This document shows, piece after piece, positions 52,867 through 61,656 of a stretch of DNA of 64,000 nt; the stretch's first letter is position 1; every line of letters begins with the position of its first letter. Under the pieces are notes generated by a model. It had not been told where the DNA came from. It did not search any database and worked only from the letters and a program-made list of their open reading frames with translations. The translations under genes and the position numbers were made by a program. Source of the DNA: DASZRZ01 sp963732925 (GTDB taxonomy: Bacteria; Acidobacteriota; Terriglobia; Terriglobales; Acidobacteriaceae); the NCBI GenBank assembly GCA_963732925.1, contig CAVTBJ010000005.1, positions 124,001 through 188,000 on the forward strand, written 5' to 3'.

Positions 52867-54279
52867 CGCCGGGCTGTGCTCCGCTGCCACATCCGGCGCG
52901 CGCTTGTACCACTCGGTCGCTTGCTCATAGGCACGGGCCAGGGCCAGCACGCGCCCTTCGGCTCCCGGTGGCCCGGTGATCTGAAGACCTACCGGCAGCC
53001 CCTGTTGCGTGAAGCCGCAGGGCAGGCTGATGGCGGGAACTCCCAGCACATTCCAGGGCCGCGTGTTGCGCAGCAGCCGCAATTCGCGCGCCCGCAAATC
53101 GGGCAAGTCCGGTTCGAGCTCCGCCAGCAAAGGCGCCGGCGAAGGCACTGTGGGAGTAACCATCAAATCGACCCCGGAAAACAATTTTCCGGCTTGCCGG
53201 CGCAGCCGGTCCAGTTCGCGCTTGTTCCGTAGGTACTCCACAGCGCTCACATCGGCGCCAAATTGCAATCTGCGCACGGTTTGCGGATGACAGCGCCGGA
53301 CGCATTCTTCCATCATCGGCAAATAGACGGCATAGGCTTCCATTGACTGCACGGTGCGGTCGGTATCCACCGGGATTTCGACATCCTGAATCGCGCAACC
53401 CAGGCTGGCGATCGTATCGAGGGCATGGAATACCGCAGCCTCGACTTCCGGGTGAAGATCCGCAAAGAAAAAAGACCGGGGGAGGCCAACGCGCAACGTG
53501 GCGACAGACTGTTCCAGCGCGGATTGGTAGTCTTCTGGCGGAAACTCGCGGCTGGCAAGATCACCGGCATCATAGCCCGCAATGGCTTGCAGGATGATGG
53601 CAGCGTCGGCCACGGTTCGCGTCATGGGGCCGACGTGATCGAGACTCCAGGAGAGCGGCAACACCCCGCTAGTGCTGACCAACCCATATGTGGGCTTCAG
53701 CCCGACGATTCCGCAGAGCGACGCCGGCATGCGAACCGAGCCCGCGGTATCGGTACCGATCGCGCCAAAGCAAAGCCGGGCAGCCACGCCCGATGCGGCG
53801 CCCGAGGAAGATCCCCCGGCGATGCGGTCCAGGTCCCAGGGATTGCGGGTCACGTCATAAGCACAGATCACGCCGCTGCCCCCGTACGCCAGCTCATGCA
53901 GGTTAAGCTTGCCCAGCAGCACAGCCCCGGCCAGCTTTAAACGTCGCACGACTTCGGCATCCTGTTGCGGGACACGCTCCCGGAAAAGAGCACTGGCGGC
54001 GGTGGTGCGCACGCCGGCAGTATCGATCAGGTCCTTCAGCGCCAGGGGAACGCCATGCAGCGGACCGCGCCATCTGCCCGCGCTAATTTCTGCCTCGGCC
54101 GCGCGCGCCTCGTCCAGCGCCTGGTCTGCGGTGAGGGTAATAAACGCGTGCAGGCGGGGATCGAGCTGCTGAATCCGCTCCAGGCAGGCCTGGGTCAGTT
54201 CCACGGAAGAAACTTTTCGGGTGCGCACCAGCGCGGCGGCTTCCTGCAAAGTAAGGTTCGTAAGCATGGGCGTTCGCAA
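52855..54279 (-). CDS. Amidase signature family protein
   Basis: This 474-residue serine hydrolase has the Ser-cisSer-Lys triad blocks: GVPLALKDLIDTAG (Lys), GGSSSGAASGVAARL (cis-Ser) and GTDTAGSVRMPASLCG (nucleophile Ser). Length suits GatA-like amidases, but no gatB or gatC is near, so it more likely hydrolyses a small amide. The C-terminal PWNVLGVPAISLPCGF segment is standard. It is convergent with, and overlaps by 12 nt, the propeller lipoprotein gene. Confidence 0.92.
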   Translation of the reverse strand: MRTPMLTNLTLQEAAALVRTRKVSSVELTQACLERIQQLDPRLHAFITLTADQALDEARAAEAEISAGRWRGPLHGVPLALKDLIDTAGVRTTAASALFRERVPQQDAEVVRRLKLAGAVLLGKLNLHELAYGGSGVICAYDVTRNPWDLDRIAGGSSSGAASGVAARLCFGAIGTDTAGSVRMPASLCGIVGLKPTYGLVSTSGVLPLSWSLDHVGPMTRTVADAAIILQAIAGYDAGDLASREFPPEDYQSALEQSVATLRVGLPRSFFFADLHPEVEAAVFHALDTIASLGCAIQDVEIPVDTDRTVQSMEAYAVYLPMMEECVRRCHPQTVRRLQFGADVSAVEYLRNKRELDRLRRQAGKLFSGVDLMVTPTVPSPAPLLAELEPDLPDLRARELRLLRNTRPWNVLGVPAISLPCGFTQQGLPVGLQITGPPGAEGRVLALARAYEQATEWYKRAPDVAAEHSPALLE

Positions 54280-54395
54280 TAGTATGAACTATTGAGATGT
54301 GCCCGGGCTAGACGGTTGATCCGGATCCAAACGTGATGGATTTTATATCGTGCAGCGATAATGACGTGCTAGGCTACCTGCGAGGCGGTGAAGCG

Positions 54396-55100
54396 ATGTT
54401 CCTGGGCCATTTCGGACTGGCATTTGCGGCGAAAAAGCCGGCTCCTAGGGCTTCCCTGGGAACCTTGCTGATGGCGGCGCAGTTTCTCGACCTGCTGTGG
54501 CCCGCGCTTTTGCTGCTTGGGGTGGAACATGCGCGCATTGTGCCGGGCATCACGCGGGTGACCCCCCTCGACTTCTACGACTATCCTTACAGTCACAGCC
54601 TGCTGATGGCGCTGGTCTGGGGAATTCTCTTCTTTGCCGTATATTTTCTCCTGCGGCGCAGGGCGGCCGCGGCCCTCATACTGGGCGCTCTGGTGGTGAG
54701 CCACTGGGTGCTGGACTGGATCGTCCACCGGCCAGACCTCCCCCCGGCACCCGGCAGCCATTTGTATTTTGGGCTGGGCTTGTGGAACTCCGTCACTGGC
54801 GCCTTCCTTGTGGAAACGGGCTTATACCTCGCTGGAGTCCTGATCTATGCCCGCGCAACCATCGCCCGCAATCGAGCCGGACATTTTGCGTTCTGGGCAT
54901 TCGTCGTGGTTCTCTACGCCATCTATCTGGGGAATGTATTCGGACCGCCCCCTCCTGATATGCACGCGGTAGCCTGGGCGGGGATGGGACTGTGGCTTTT
55001 CGTTGCCTGGGCGTGGTGGCTGGATCGCAACCGCAGCCTGCGCAATACCGAAGAAACTACCGTCCCCGGCAGGTTGCGCGGAGCCGGGACCTACGAATAG
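54396..55100 (+). CDS. YdjM/DUF457-like inner-membrane protein
   Basis: About 234 residues with six hydrophobic helices. The conserved His/Asp blocks are HFGLAFAAK at the start, FYDYPYSHSLLMAL and SHWVLDWIVHRPDLP, matching the LexA-regulated, membrane-bound metal-dependent hydrolase family (YdjM). Enzymatic activity for this family is not proven. I use ATG 54396 because the domain begins there; an in-frame upstream ATG at 54333 adds a hydrophilic extension. Confidence 0.8.
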   Translation: MFLGHFGLAFAAKKPAPRASLGTLLMAAQFLDLLWPALLLLGVEHARIVPGITRVTPLDFYDYPYSHSLLMALVWGILFFAVYFLLRRRAAAALILGALVVSHWVLDWIVHRPDLPPAPGSHLYFGLGLWNSVTGAFLVETGLYLAGVLIYARATIARNRAGHFAFWAFVVVLYAIYLGNVFGPPPPDMHAVAWAGMGLWLFVAWAWWLDRNRSLRNTEETTVPGRLRGAGTYE

Positions 55101-55194
55101 TCTCTGCCTGGGGCTTGCCTGCAGGGTGGCCACCGGCTTCACCGCTCATCCGCCCTGAGGTTCGCGCCTTGCTCAACATTTTCCTGGAGTCGAG

Positions 55195-56508
55195 ATGCAC
55201 ACTCGTTCCCGCGTTTCCTGGATTCTGCTGGCCGTCGTCTCGTTCCTCCCGCTCTGCCTGGGACAAAAACAGAGCGCCAGCAAAGTAAAGCTGTTCACCG
55301 GGGCGACCCTGATCGATGGCGACGGGAACATAGCCTTCGACAATGCCGTGGTGGTGGTGCGCAATGGAAGGGTAGAAGCCGTGGGCCCCGCGGGCAAGGT
55401 CTCCCTTCCCAGCGAAGCGCAAACCATCGACCTGAGCGGCAAGTTCCTCATGCCGGGCTTGCTTTCGACGCACGTTCATATTTCCGATCTTCAGGGCGCC
55501 GGTCCTCGGGCCTATACCAGGGAAAACACGCTGCGCCAGTTGCGCTTGTATGCGCGCTACGGAGTTACCAGCGTGTGGAGCCTGGGAGGGGAAAGGGAAC
55601 CCGCATTCCAGGCTCGCGCCGCGCAGAACTCGCCCTCACTGGACCGGACTCGCCTTTTTCTGGCCGGGGACATCATTGTCGGCGATACGCCGGAGCAGGC
55701 GCGGAAAATGGTGGACCGGGTTGCCGCCCACGGTCCGAACCTGATCAAGATTCGCGTTGACGATGATCTGGGCACGACCGCCAAGATGAAGCCCGCGGTG
55801 TATTCCGCGGCCATCGACGAGGCGCATCGTTTCAAGCTCCCGGTGGCGGCGCATATCTTTTACCTCGAAGACGCTAAGGGCGTATTGCGGGCGGGAGCGG
55901 ACATCCTTGCTCACAGCGTTCGCGATCGGGAGATCGACGACGAATTCATCGACCTGATGACGCAACGGGACGTTCCCTATTGCCCGACTCTGACCCGGGA
56001 ACTCTCAGAGTTCGTGTATGAATCCAAGCCGGCCTTCTTTTCCGATCCCTTTTTCCTGCGCCAGGCGGACCCCAAACTTGTAGCGGAACTCCAGCAGCCG
56101 CAACGGCAGGAAGCCGTGCGCAACTCGCGGTCGGCACAGCTTTACAGGAAGGCGCTTGCAGTGGCAGAGAGCAATCTCAAGAAAGCCTCCGATGCCGGGA
56201 TTTTGATCACCATGGGAACCGATTCGGGAGCGTCGCCCGGACGCTTCCAGGGCTATTTCGAGCACCTCGAGATGGAAATGATGGTGCAAGCCGGGATGAC
56301 TCCGGCGCAGGTTCTGCGATCGGCAACCGGCGATGCGGCAAAGGCCATGGGCGTCCCCGATGTGGGCACGATTCGTCCGGGATCCTGGGCCGATTTTCTG
56401 GTCCTGAACCGCAATCCGTTGGAGGACATACGCAACACGCGCAGTATTTCCTCAGTCTGGATCGCGGGCAATCGGGTTGAAGGAACAGCAGAAAACACCC
56501 CGCAATAA
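55195..56508 (+). CDS. Exported amidohydrolase (imidazolonepropionase-like)
   Basis: This 437-residue protein has a signal peptide (HTRSRVSWILLAVVSFLPLCLG). The amidohydrolase barrel carries the metal ligands: HVH in LLSTHVHISD, a later His in PVAAHIFYLED, another in DILAHSVRD, and Asp in MGTDSGASPGRF. Relatives include exported imidazolonepropionase-like hydrolases and prolidases; the substrate may be a dipeptide or cyclic amide. GGAG precedes ATG 55195. Confidence 0.9.
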   Translation: MHTRSRVSWILLAVVSFLPLCLGQKQSASKVKLFTGATLIDGDGNIAFDNAVVVVRNGRVEAVGPAGKVSLPSEAQTIDLSGKFLMPGLLSTHVHISDLQGAGPRAYTRENTLRQLRLYARYGVTSVWSLGGEREPAFQARAAQNSPSLDRTRLFLAGDIIVGDTPEQARKMVDRVAAHGPNLIKIRVDDDLGTTAKMKPAVYSAAIDEAHRFKLPVAAHIFYLEDAKGVLRAGADILAHSVRDREIDDEFIDLMTQRDVPYCPTLTRELSEFVYESKPAFFSDPFFLRQADPKLVAELQQPQRQEAVRNSRSAQLYRKALAVAESNLKKASDAGILITMGTDSGASPGRFQGYFEHLEMEMMVQAGMTPAQVLRSATGDAAKAMGVPDVGTIRPGSWADFLVLNRNPLEDIRNTRSISSVWIAGNRVEGTAENTPQ

Positions 56509-56590
56509 GCCGCCGGCCAATTTCCCTTCGGACCTCGTGGACGCAAGGGCGCATTGGGTGTAGGCTTATGCCCCCGCTGGAGGTGCAGCC

Positions 56591-56956
56591 ATGCCAAACG
56601 TTGCGAAGACCCTCAACTGGATTGCCAAACCCCTGACTCTTGGCGAAGCCAAACGCATTGCGGAACGTGACCACTATCGCTGCCAATATTGCGGCCTGGA
56701 TGCCAATGCAAGCTTTGAAAACTCTCTCCAAATGGGTGTGGACTTCATAATGCCGCGGGCTCGCCGCGGGCGAAAACACGCGAAAAACCTGGTCGCCTGC
56801 TGCCGCTCCTGCAACCTGTTGAAGGGCCGCCGCACGTTCCACGATTTTGAATCGGCCAGAGAATTCGTGCTGAAGCGCCGCGAACAACTGCGCCAGGGGT
56901 GGGAAGCAAGGGTAGGCGAGCACAAAAGAGCCAGCGCAAGCGCACGGGCCAGCTAG
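56591..56956 (+). CDS. HNH endonuclease-like protein with degenerate active site
   Basis: This 121-residue protein has the HNH zinc knuckles CQYC (31-34) and C71-C74 in ACCRSCNLLKGRR, and the NLVACC block. The usual VDHIVPR active-site segment reads VDFIMPR, so the catalytic metal His is Phe52. It could bind DNA without cutting it, or retain altered activity. GGAGGTG precedes the ATG. No restriction or toxin partner is next to it. Confidence 0.78.
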   Translation: MPNVAKTLNWIAKPLTLGEAKRIAERDHYRCQYCGLDANASFENSLQMGVDFIMPRARRGRKHAKNLVACCRSCNLLKGRRTFHDFESAREFVLKRREQLRQGWEARVGEHKRASASARAS

Positions 56957-57067
56957 AGCCCGCTCAGTGACCAGTCAGCCTTGCTGCTGGACCGATGGGA
57001 ACGGACTGGCGGTCCGCATGAGCTCTGCTTGCCGCTGAATGCTGACGACTGAGTGTTGCCGGCCGTT

Positions 57068-58370
57068 TCAGCGCGCGCTGAGAAGCGGCTGTCCGGCCGC
57101 GGCCCGCGCCCGGCGCTCGGCATAGAGCGGGAACAATTCGGCAAGCTCCAGCACCTGCTTGCGTACTTTGGCGAGCACGGCGGTGTCGTTCCGGTTGCGC
57201 AGCACTTCCGCAATCCACAGGCCGATCCGGCGCATTTCGCTTTCCTTCATACCGCGCGTGGTCAGCGCCGGCGTCCCCAGGCGGATGCCGCTGGGCTTGA
57301 GCGGAGGATTGGTATCGAAGGGGATGGCGTTTTTGTTGACCGTAATCCCCGCCTCGTCCGAGCGCCTTCTCGGCTTCGCTGCCCAGCATGCCCTGGGAAA
57401 ACACATCCACCAGCATCAAATGCGTGTCCGTGCCGCCCGAGATCAGGCGGAAGCCCTCGCCAGCCAGGGCCTGCCCCAGAACCTTGGCGTTGGCGATGAT
57501 CTGGGCGCGTAGCTCTTGAATTCGGGTTGCATGGCCTCGCGGAAGCACACCGCCTTGGCGGCGATGATGTGCATCAGCGGCCCGCCCTGGTCGCCGGGAA
57601 AGACCACTTTGTCGATGGCAGCGGCGTACTCCTGGCGGGACAGGATCATACCGGCACGCGGCCCGCGCAAGGTCTTGTGGGTGGTGGTGGTCACGATGTG
57701 GGCGTGGGGAACCGGGTTGGGATGAACTCCTCCCGCGACCAGGCCGGCAAAATGGGCCATGTCCACCATGAGAAGGGCGCCCGCTTTGTCCGCGATCTGG
57801 CGCATGCGGGCGAAGTCGATGATGCGCGCATAGGCGCTGCCCCCGCCAACGATCAGCTTGGGACTGTTCGCGCTCGGCCATCCGCTCCAGCTCGTCGTAA
57901 TCGATGGTTTCGGTCTCCTTGGTCACGCCGTAGGGAACGATGCGGTAGGTCTTGCCGGAAAAATTCAGATGGTGGCCGTGGGTCAGGTGGCCGCCGTGCG
58001 CCAGGTTCAGCCCGAGGATGGTGTCGCCCGGCTTCAAAACCGCCCCATAGGCCTCCATGTTGGCCGGAGAGCCGGAGTGCGGCTGCACGTTGGCGTGCTC
58101 GGCGGCGAACAACTGCTTGGCCCGGTCGCGCGCCAGGTTCTCCACCACGTCGGCGTACTCGCAGCCTCCGTAATAGCGGCTGCCCGGATAACCCTCCGCA
58201 TACTTGTTGGTGAACACCGATCCCATGGCCTCCAGCACGGCTTCGCTGACGAAGTTCTCCGAGGCGATCAGTTCCAGGCCCTCGTGCTGGCGGCGGGTTT
58301 CCTGGTCAATAGCAGCGGCAATCTCGGGGTCAACTTCCTGCAGAGGGCGGGACATGGCTTCTAAATTCAT
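57068..58370 (-). CDS. glyA: Serine hydroxymethyltransferase, frameshifted
   Basis: This PLP enzyme interconverts serine and glycine with tetrahydrofolate. A normal protein of about 434 residues reads across three single-base frame changes at about 57870, 57520 and 57368. Before the first: IASENFVSEAVLEAMGSVFTNKYAEGYPG. Between: LLMVDMAHFAGLVAGGVHPNP and the PLP lysine in TTTTHKTLRGPRAGMIL. After: ITVNKNAIPFDTNPP and the C-terminus. Everything between the breaks is highly conserved, which is what sequencing errors, not decay, look like. ATG 58370 has GGAGA upstream. Confidence 0.93.
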
Positions 58371-58492
58371 GGATCTCCTGGCAGAGTACTGTTCAGTTTA
58401 TGATGGCGAACATTGCTTCGCAAACCCTGAAATCGCCAACCCGCAATCAAGACCGAATCCCCAACTAAGCCGCGGATGAGCCTGATTTTTCG

Positions 58493-58936
58493 CTATTTGG
58501 ATCCGTCCAGCTCGGCGATCTTATCCACTCGCCTCTGATGGCGCCCACCGGCGAACTGGGTGTGAAGAAAGGCCTGCACGATGTTACGAGCGACGGCTTC
58601 GTCCAGGGCGCGGGCTCCCAGGGCCAGGATATTGGCGTTGTTGTGCTCGCGGGACAGCCGCGCGTCGTTCTCGCTGCTGACGTTGGCGGCGCGCGCCCCG
58701 GACACCTTGTTGGCCGCGATGGACATTCCGATTCCGCTCCCGCACACAAGAATTCCGTAGTCAGCCCGGCCGCCGGTCACTTCCAGAGCGACGTCCCGCG
58801 CGAAGTCCGGGTAGTCGACCGATTCGGTTGAACCTGTGCCCTTGTCCGTAAGCTCAATCCCCTGCCGCGCAAGCCAATGCTTCAGTCTCTCCTTGAGGTC
58901 ATAACCAGCGTGATCGGCGCCCAAGGCAACCTTCAT
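58493..58936 (-). CDS. rpiB: Ribose 5-phosphate isomerase B
   Basis: This 147-residue RpiB interconverts ribose 5-phosphate and ribulose 5-phosphate. It has MKVALGADHAGYDLKERL, the catalytic CGSGIGMSIAANK loop and SREHNNANILALGARAL. TACAAT (58943-58948 on the complementary strand) ends 6 nt before the ATG at 58936, so the mRNA may be leaderless. glyA follows 122 nt downstream, a pairing seen in many bacteria. Confidence 0.95.
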   Translation of the reverse strand: MKVALGADHAGYDLKERLKHWLARQGIELTDKGTGSTESVDYPDFARDVALEVTGGRADYGILVCGSGIGMSIAANKVSGARAANVSSENDARLSREHNNANILALGARALDEAVARNIVQAFLHTQFAGGRHQRRVDKIAELDGSK

Positions 58937-59009
58937 GGGGAGATTGTACATGTCGTCCGAAGGCCTGGGTGGGAAGACCCCGTCGACTCACCACCAACCC
59001 TGCCGCTGA

Positions 59010-59613
59010 CTAGTTCGCCCCGGCGTTCCGCTCCTGCGCCTTCTTGATCTGGGCAAGGGTTTCCTCCGCGGTCGGGATATCGGGCACGGCCTGGCTGACG
59101 CGCCGCCAGCGCTCGCGGCCATCCGGACCTACCAGAAGAGTGGTGCGTAAGGCAATATTCGCGCCAGCGTGGCCCTGCTCATGCAACAGGCCGTATCTCG
59201 CGGATCACCTTGGCGCCTGGATCGCTCAGGATGGTGAACTTCCGGCCCGTCTTCTCCCAGACGTCGTGCGCATGCTGCTGATCGTCAACGCTCAGGGGAA
59301 CGAGTTGCACGTGGAGGGCCTGCAACTGCTCACCGTGCTCGGCCAGTTCGCGCAGCTCCGTCATGCAGTAGGGGCACCAGTAACCGCGGTAGAAGAACAG
59401 CAGCACCCAGTGGCCGCGCTGGTTCGAGAGCTTGAAGTCTTTGCCATCCTGATCTTTCAAGGTGAAATCCGGCGCCATCCGTCCCTGGGCCGACGCCACT
59501 TGCGGTTTCGGGTAAGGCTTGGTTTGGGCCATCGGGCTGCCAACAAACACTCCGAGCAGCGCAGCCGTGCCCAGTAGCCGGGCAGAGAAGACAGTCATGC
59601 AGAAATGATACAT
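59010..59613 (-). CDS. Exported thioredoxin-fold peroxiredoxin (AhpC/TSA), frameshifted
   Basis: About 200 residues: a signal peptide (TVFSARLLGTAALLGVFVGSPMA), then the thioredoxin fold with APDFTLKDQDGKDFKLSNQRG and FFYRGYWCPYCMTELREL, whose CxxC fits the AhpC/TSA-like redoxin family acting on peroxides in the envelope. One extra base at about 59197 breaks the frame after REI; the restored frame continues LLHEQGHAGANIALRTTLLV and RWRRVSQAVPDIPTAEET to a TAG at 59010. Start ATG 59613 or 59598. It is divergent from the hydratase gene. Confidence 0.85.
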
Positions 59614-59797
59614 GGCGCTCCAAAAGTCCCGCCGGACAACCGGGAATCTGCCGGGGACCCGGCTGCCGGTTTCCTGTTTCCGGCAGCCGCGATGGCCCGG
59701 ATTCCCTCGACGAAATTCCTGTGGTTCAAGGGACTTTCGCGTTCTTGCCGCTCACGCGGTCCGGGCGGATAATCGGATTTCGGATTGCGGAGGGACC

Positions 59798-60591
59798 ATG
59801 CCCACGACTTCCCCGGACGTCGCGCAGGAACTCAAATACCTCAAGTTCGACGCCTCGACATTCGTTGCCCATATCACGCTCAACCACCCGCCGTACAACG
59901 TGCTGACGGTGCCGCTCATGTCGGAACTGGCGGCGGCGATCGAGAGCTTGGACAATCGCAATCACGTGAAGTGCATCCTGCTGGACTCCTCGCAGAAGAC
60001 ATTTTCGGCCGGTATTTCGCTGGAAGATTCGCGTCCCGACCGAATTTTCCAGACTCTGGACGCTTTCAATCGAGTGTTTCAGGCAATCGGGGAAATTTCC
60101 AAACCCCTCATCGTGGTAGTCAACGGACCCGCCATTGGAGCGGGCTCGGAACTGGTGGCCTTCGGCGACATGATCATCGCCACCGATAACGCCCGCTTCG
60201 CCCAGCCGGAAGTCAAGATGGGCGTGTTTCCTCCCTTCGCCGCCATCATGCTTCCCGCGCTGATCGGGTGGAAAAAGGCCTACGAACTGCTGCTGACCGG
60301 ACAGCCTCTTACCGCCGAGGATGCCTACGCTTTGGGATTCGTGAATCGCGTCGTGCCGGAAGCGGAAATGGCAAGCACCGTGAACGAGATTCTGGCGCGC
60401 ATTGGAGAGTTCAGCGGTCCGGTCCTGGAAATGACGAAACGAGTGATTTCCAGTTGCATGGGCATGCCGCTGCACAGGCGATGAAGCGCTCGCAGGATAT
60501 CTATCTCAATCAGCTTTATTCGCTGGAAGACGTGCAGGAAGGCTTGCGGGCGGTGGTGGAGAAACGCAAGCCGGTGTGGAAGAACAAATAA
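59798..60591 (+). CDS. Enoyl-CoA hydratase/isomerase family protein, frameshifted near 3' end
   Basis: This crotonase-fold protein of about 264 residues has ITLNHPPYNVLT, the oxyanion-hole segments KTFSAGISLEDS and NGPAIGAGSELVAFGDMIIATDNA, and PEVKMGVFPPFAA. The usual catalytic Glu pair is not obvious, so it may be a hydratase of unusual acyl-CoAs such as dienoyl-CoA. One missing base at about 60475 breaks MGMPL from AMKRSQDIYLNQLYSLEDVQ; the latter is the normal C-terminal block. GGAGG sits 4 nt before ATG 59798. Confidence 0.87.
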
Positions 60592-60593
60592 GG

Positions 60594-60623
60594 AAGGCCC
60601 GATTTGTAAAATTGCCGGGCCTT
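60594..60623 (+). terminator. Intrinsic terminator after hydratase gene
   Basis: AAGGCCCG and CGGGCCTT form an 8-bp stem with a 14-nt loop, followed by TTG; it begins 3 nt after the hydratase stop and may also serve the convergent oxidase operon. Confidence 0.65.
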
Positions 60624-60625
60624 GT

Positions 60626-60951
60626 TCAACCGGCCTGGAAACACTTCTTCTCAGTGACGCAGATACTCAGCATCCCGCGGGTCAAATAATCGGTCAGACT
60701 CAGCAGCAGCAGGATTCCCAGCCAGAAGAACCCGCCACAACACTACCAGCGTCATCGCCTGCCCTTCGTACTTGACGTGCATGAAGACCAGCACAATTAT
60801 AACTGTCTTAATAACTGCGATGGTCAGGGCCACGATCGTGCTCAGGTCGCCGAGGTCGATAAAAGACAAGGCCGGCGGTGAGCACCATCAGGCACATCAA
60901 GGCAAGCCAGACCTTGAGATAAGTTTTCCATCCCACAATGTGCTCTGACAT
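60626..60951 (-). CDS. ctaF: Cytochrome c oxidase subunit IV, frameshifted
   Basis: About 107 residues of the prokaryotic subunit IV family. It starts MSEHIVGWKTYLKVWLALMC at ATG 60951, continues SFIDLGDLSTIVALTIAVIK and VLVFMHVKYEGQAMTLVV, and, after a second shift, GGFFWLGILLLLSLTDYLTRG. Two one-base insertions (about 60870 and 60745) account for the breaks. Three membrane helices are visible. Last gene of the caa3 operon; exact 3' end uncertain. Confidence 0.75.
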
Positions 60952-60966
60952 AGGCTCTCCCTTTGA

Positions 60967-61656
60967 CTAGCGCCTCCGCCATGCCCGCCAGGAATCAGGT
61001 ACAGCAACGGATACAGGAATACCCAAACAATATCGATGAAGTGCCAGTACAGGCCGAAGAGGTGGACCGGGGTGTGATAGTAGGGGGTGAAGGCGCCCTT
61101 GTTGGCCTTGTAGGCAAGAACCATCACAATGACGATGCCGATGGCCAGATGAAGCGCGTGCAGCCCAGTCATGGTGAAGTAAATCAGAAAGAAGAACTGC
61201 GCATGCAAGGCGTTGGCGACATGCAAGTGCCAATAGGGGCCTGGCAGCGCGCCTTCCACAAAGTGCCGGTAATATTCCAGGCCTTTCACGCACTCAAACC
61301 GATGCCAAAAGCGCGGTCACCAGCAGGAGCCACATGGTGATGCGATGATTGCCCTGCTGCGAAGCCCAGACCGCCATGGCCATGGTAAAGCTGCTGCAGA
61401 GGAGAATGACCGTGTTGATCGTTCCCAGCCAGAAACTCATGTGAAGGCTGCCGATGTGCCAGGCTGGCGGGATACGCGACGGTAAATGAGGTAGGCAGCA
61501 ATCAGTCCGCCGAAGAACATGACTTCCGTGCCAGGAAGACCCACATCCCCAAGGTGGAGCTCTCCCGCTGCTGGCTCATGTCGGCAAAATGATGCTCAAG
61601 GGCGTGCGCCGAACCATGTCCGGAGTGCCCTCAACTGTATGACTGCTATCCGCCAA
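60967..61656 (-). CDS. ctaE: Cytochrome c oxidase subunit III, frameshifted
   Basis: About 230 residues. The likely start is TTG 61656 with GGAGGAGG 8 nt upstream, overlapping the end of ctaD by 11 nt. Four one-base deletions separate recognisable blocks: MWVFLATEVMFFGGLIAAYL-like, WHIGSLHMSFWLGTINTV, ASQQGNHRITMWLLLVTALL and FECVKGLEYYRHFVEG, then the clean C-terminal half HAQFFFLIYFTMTGLHALHL and YWHFIDIVWVFLYPLLYL. Subunit III is a multi-helix membrane protein stabilising the oxidase. Confidence 0.82.

Noticed and set aside
59762..59780. GGATAATCGGATT upstream of the hydratase as a third copy of the shared operator.
   Set aside because: It lacks the TAATT and TTACCA parts and is more likely just the -10 region of the hydratase promoter.
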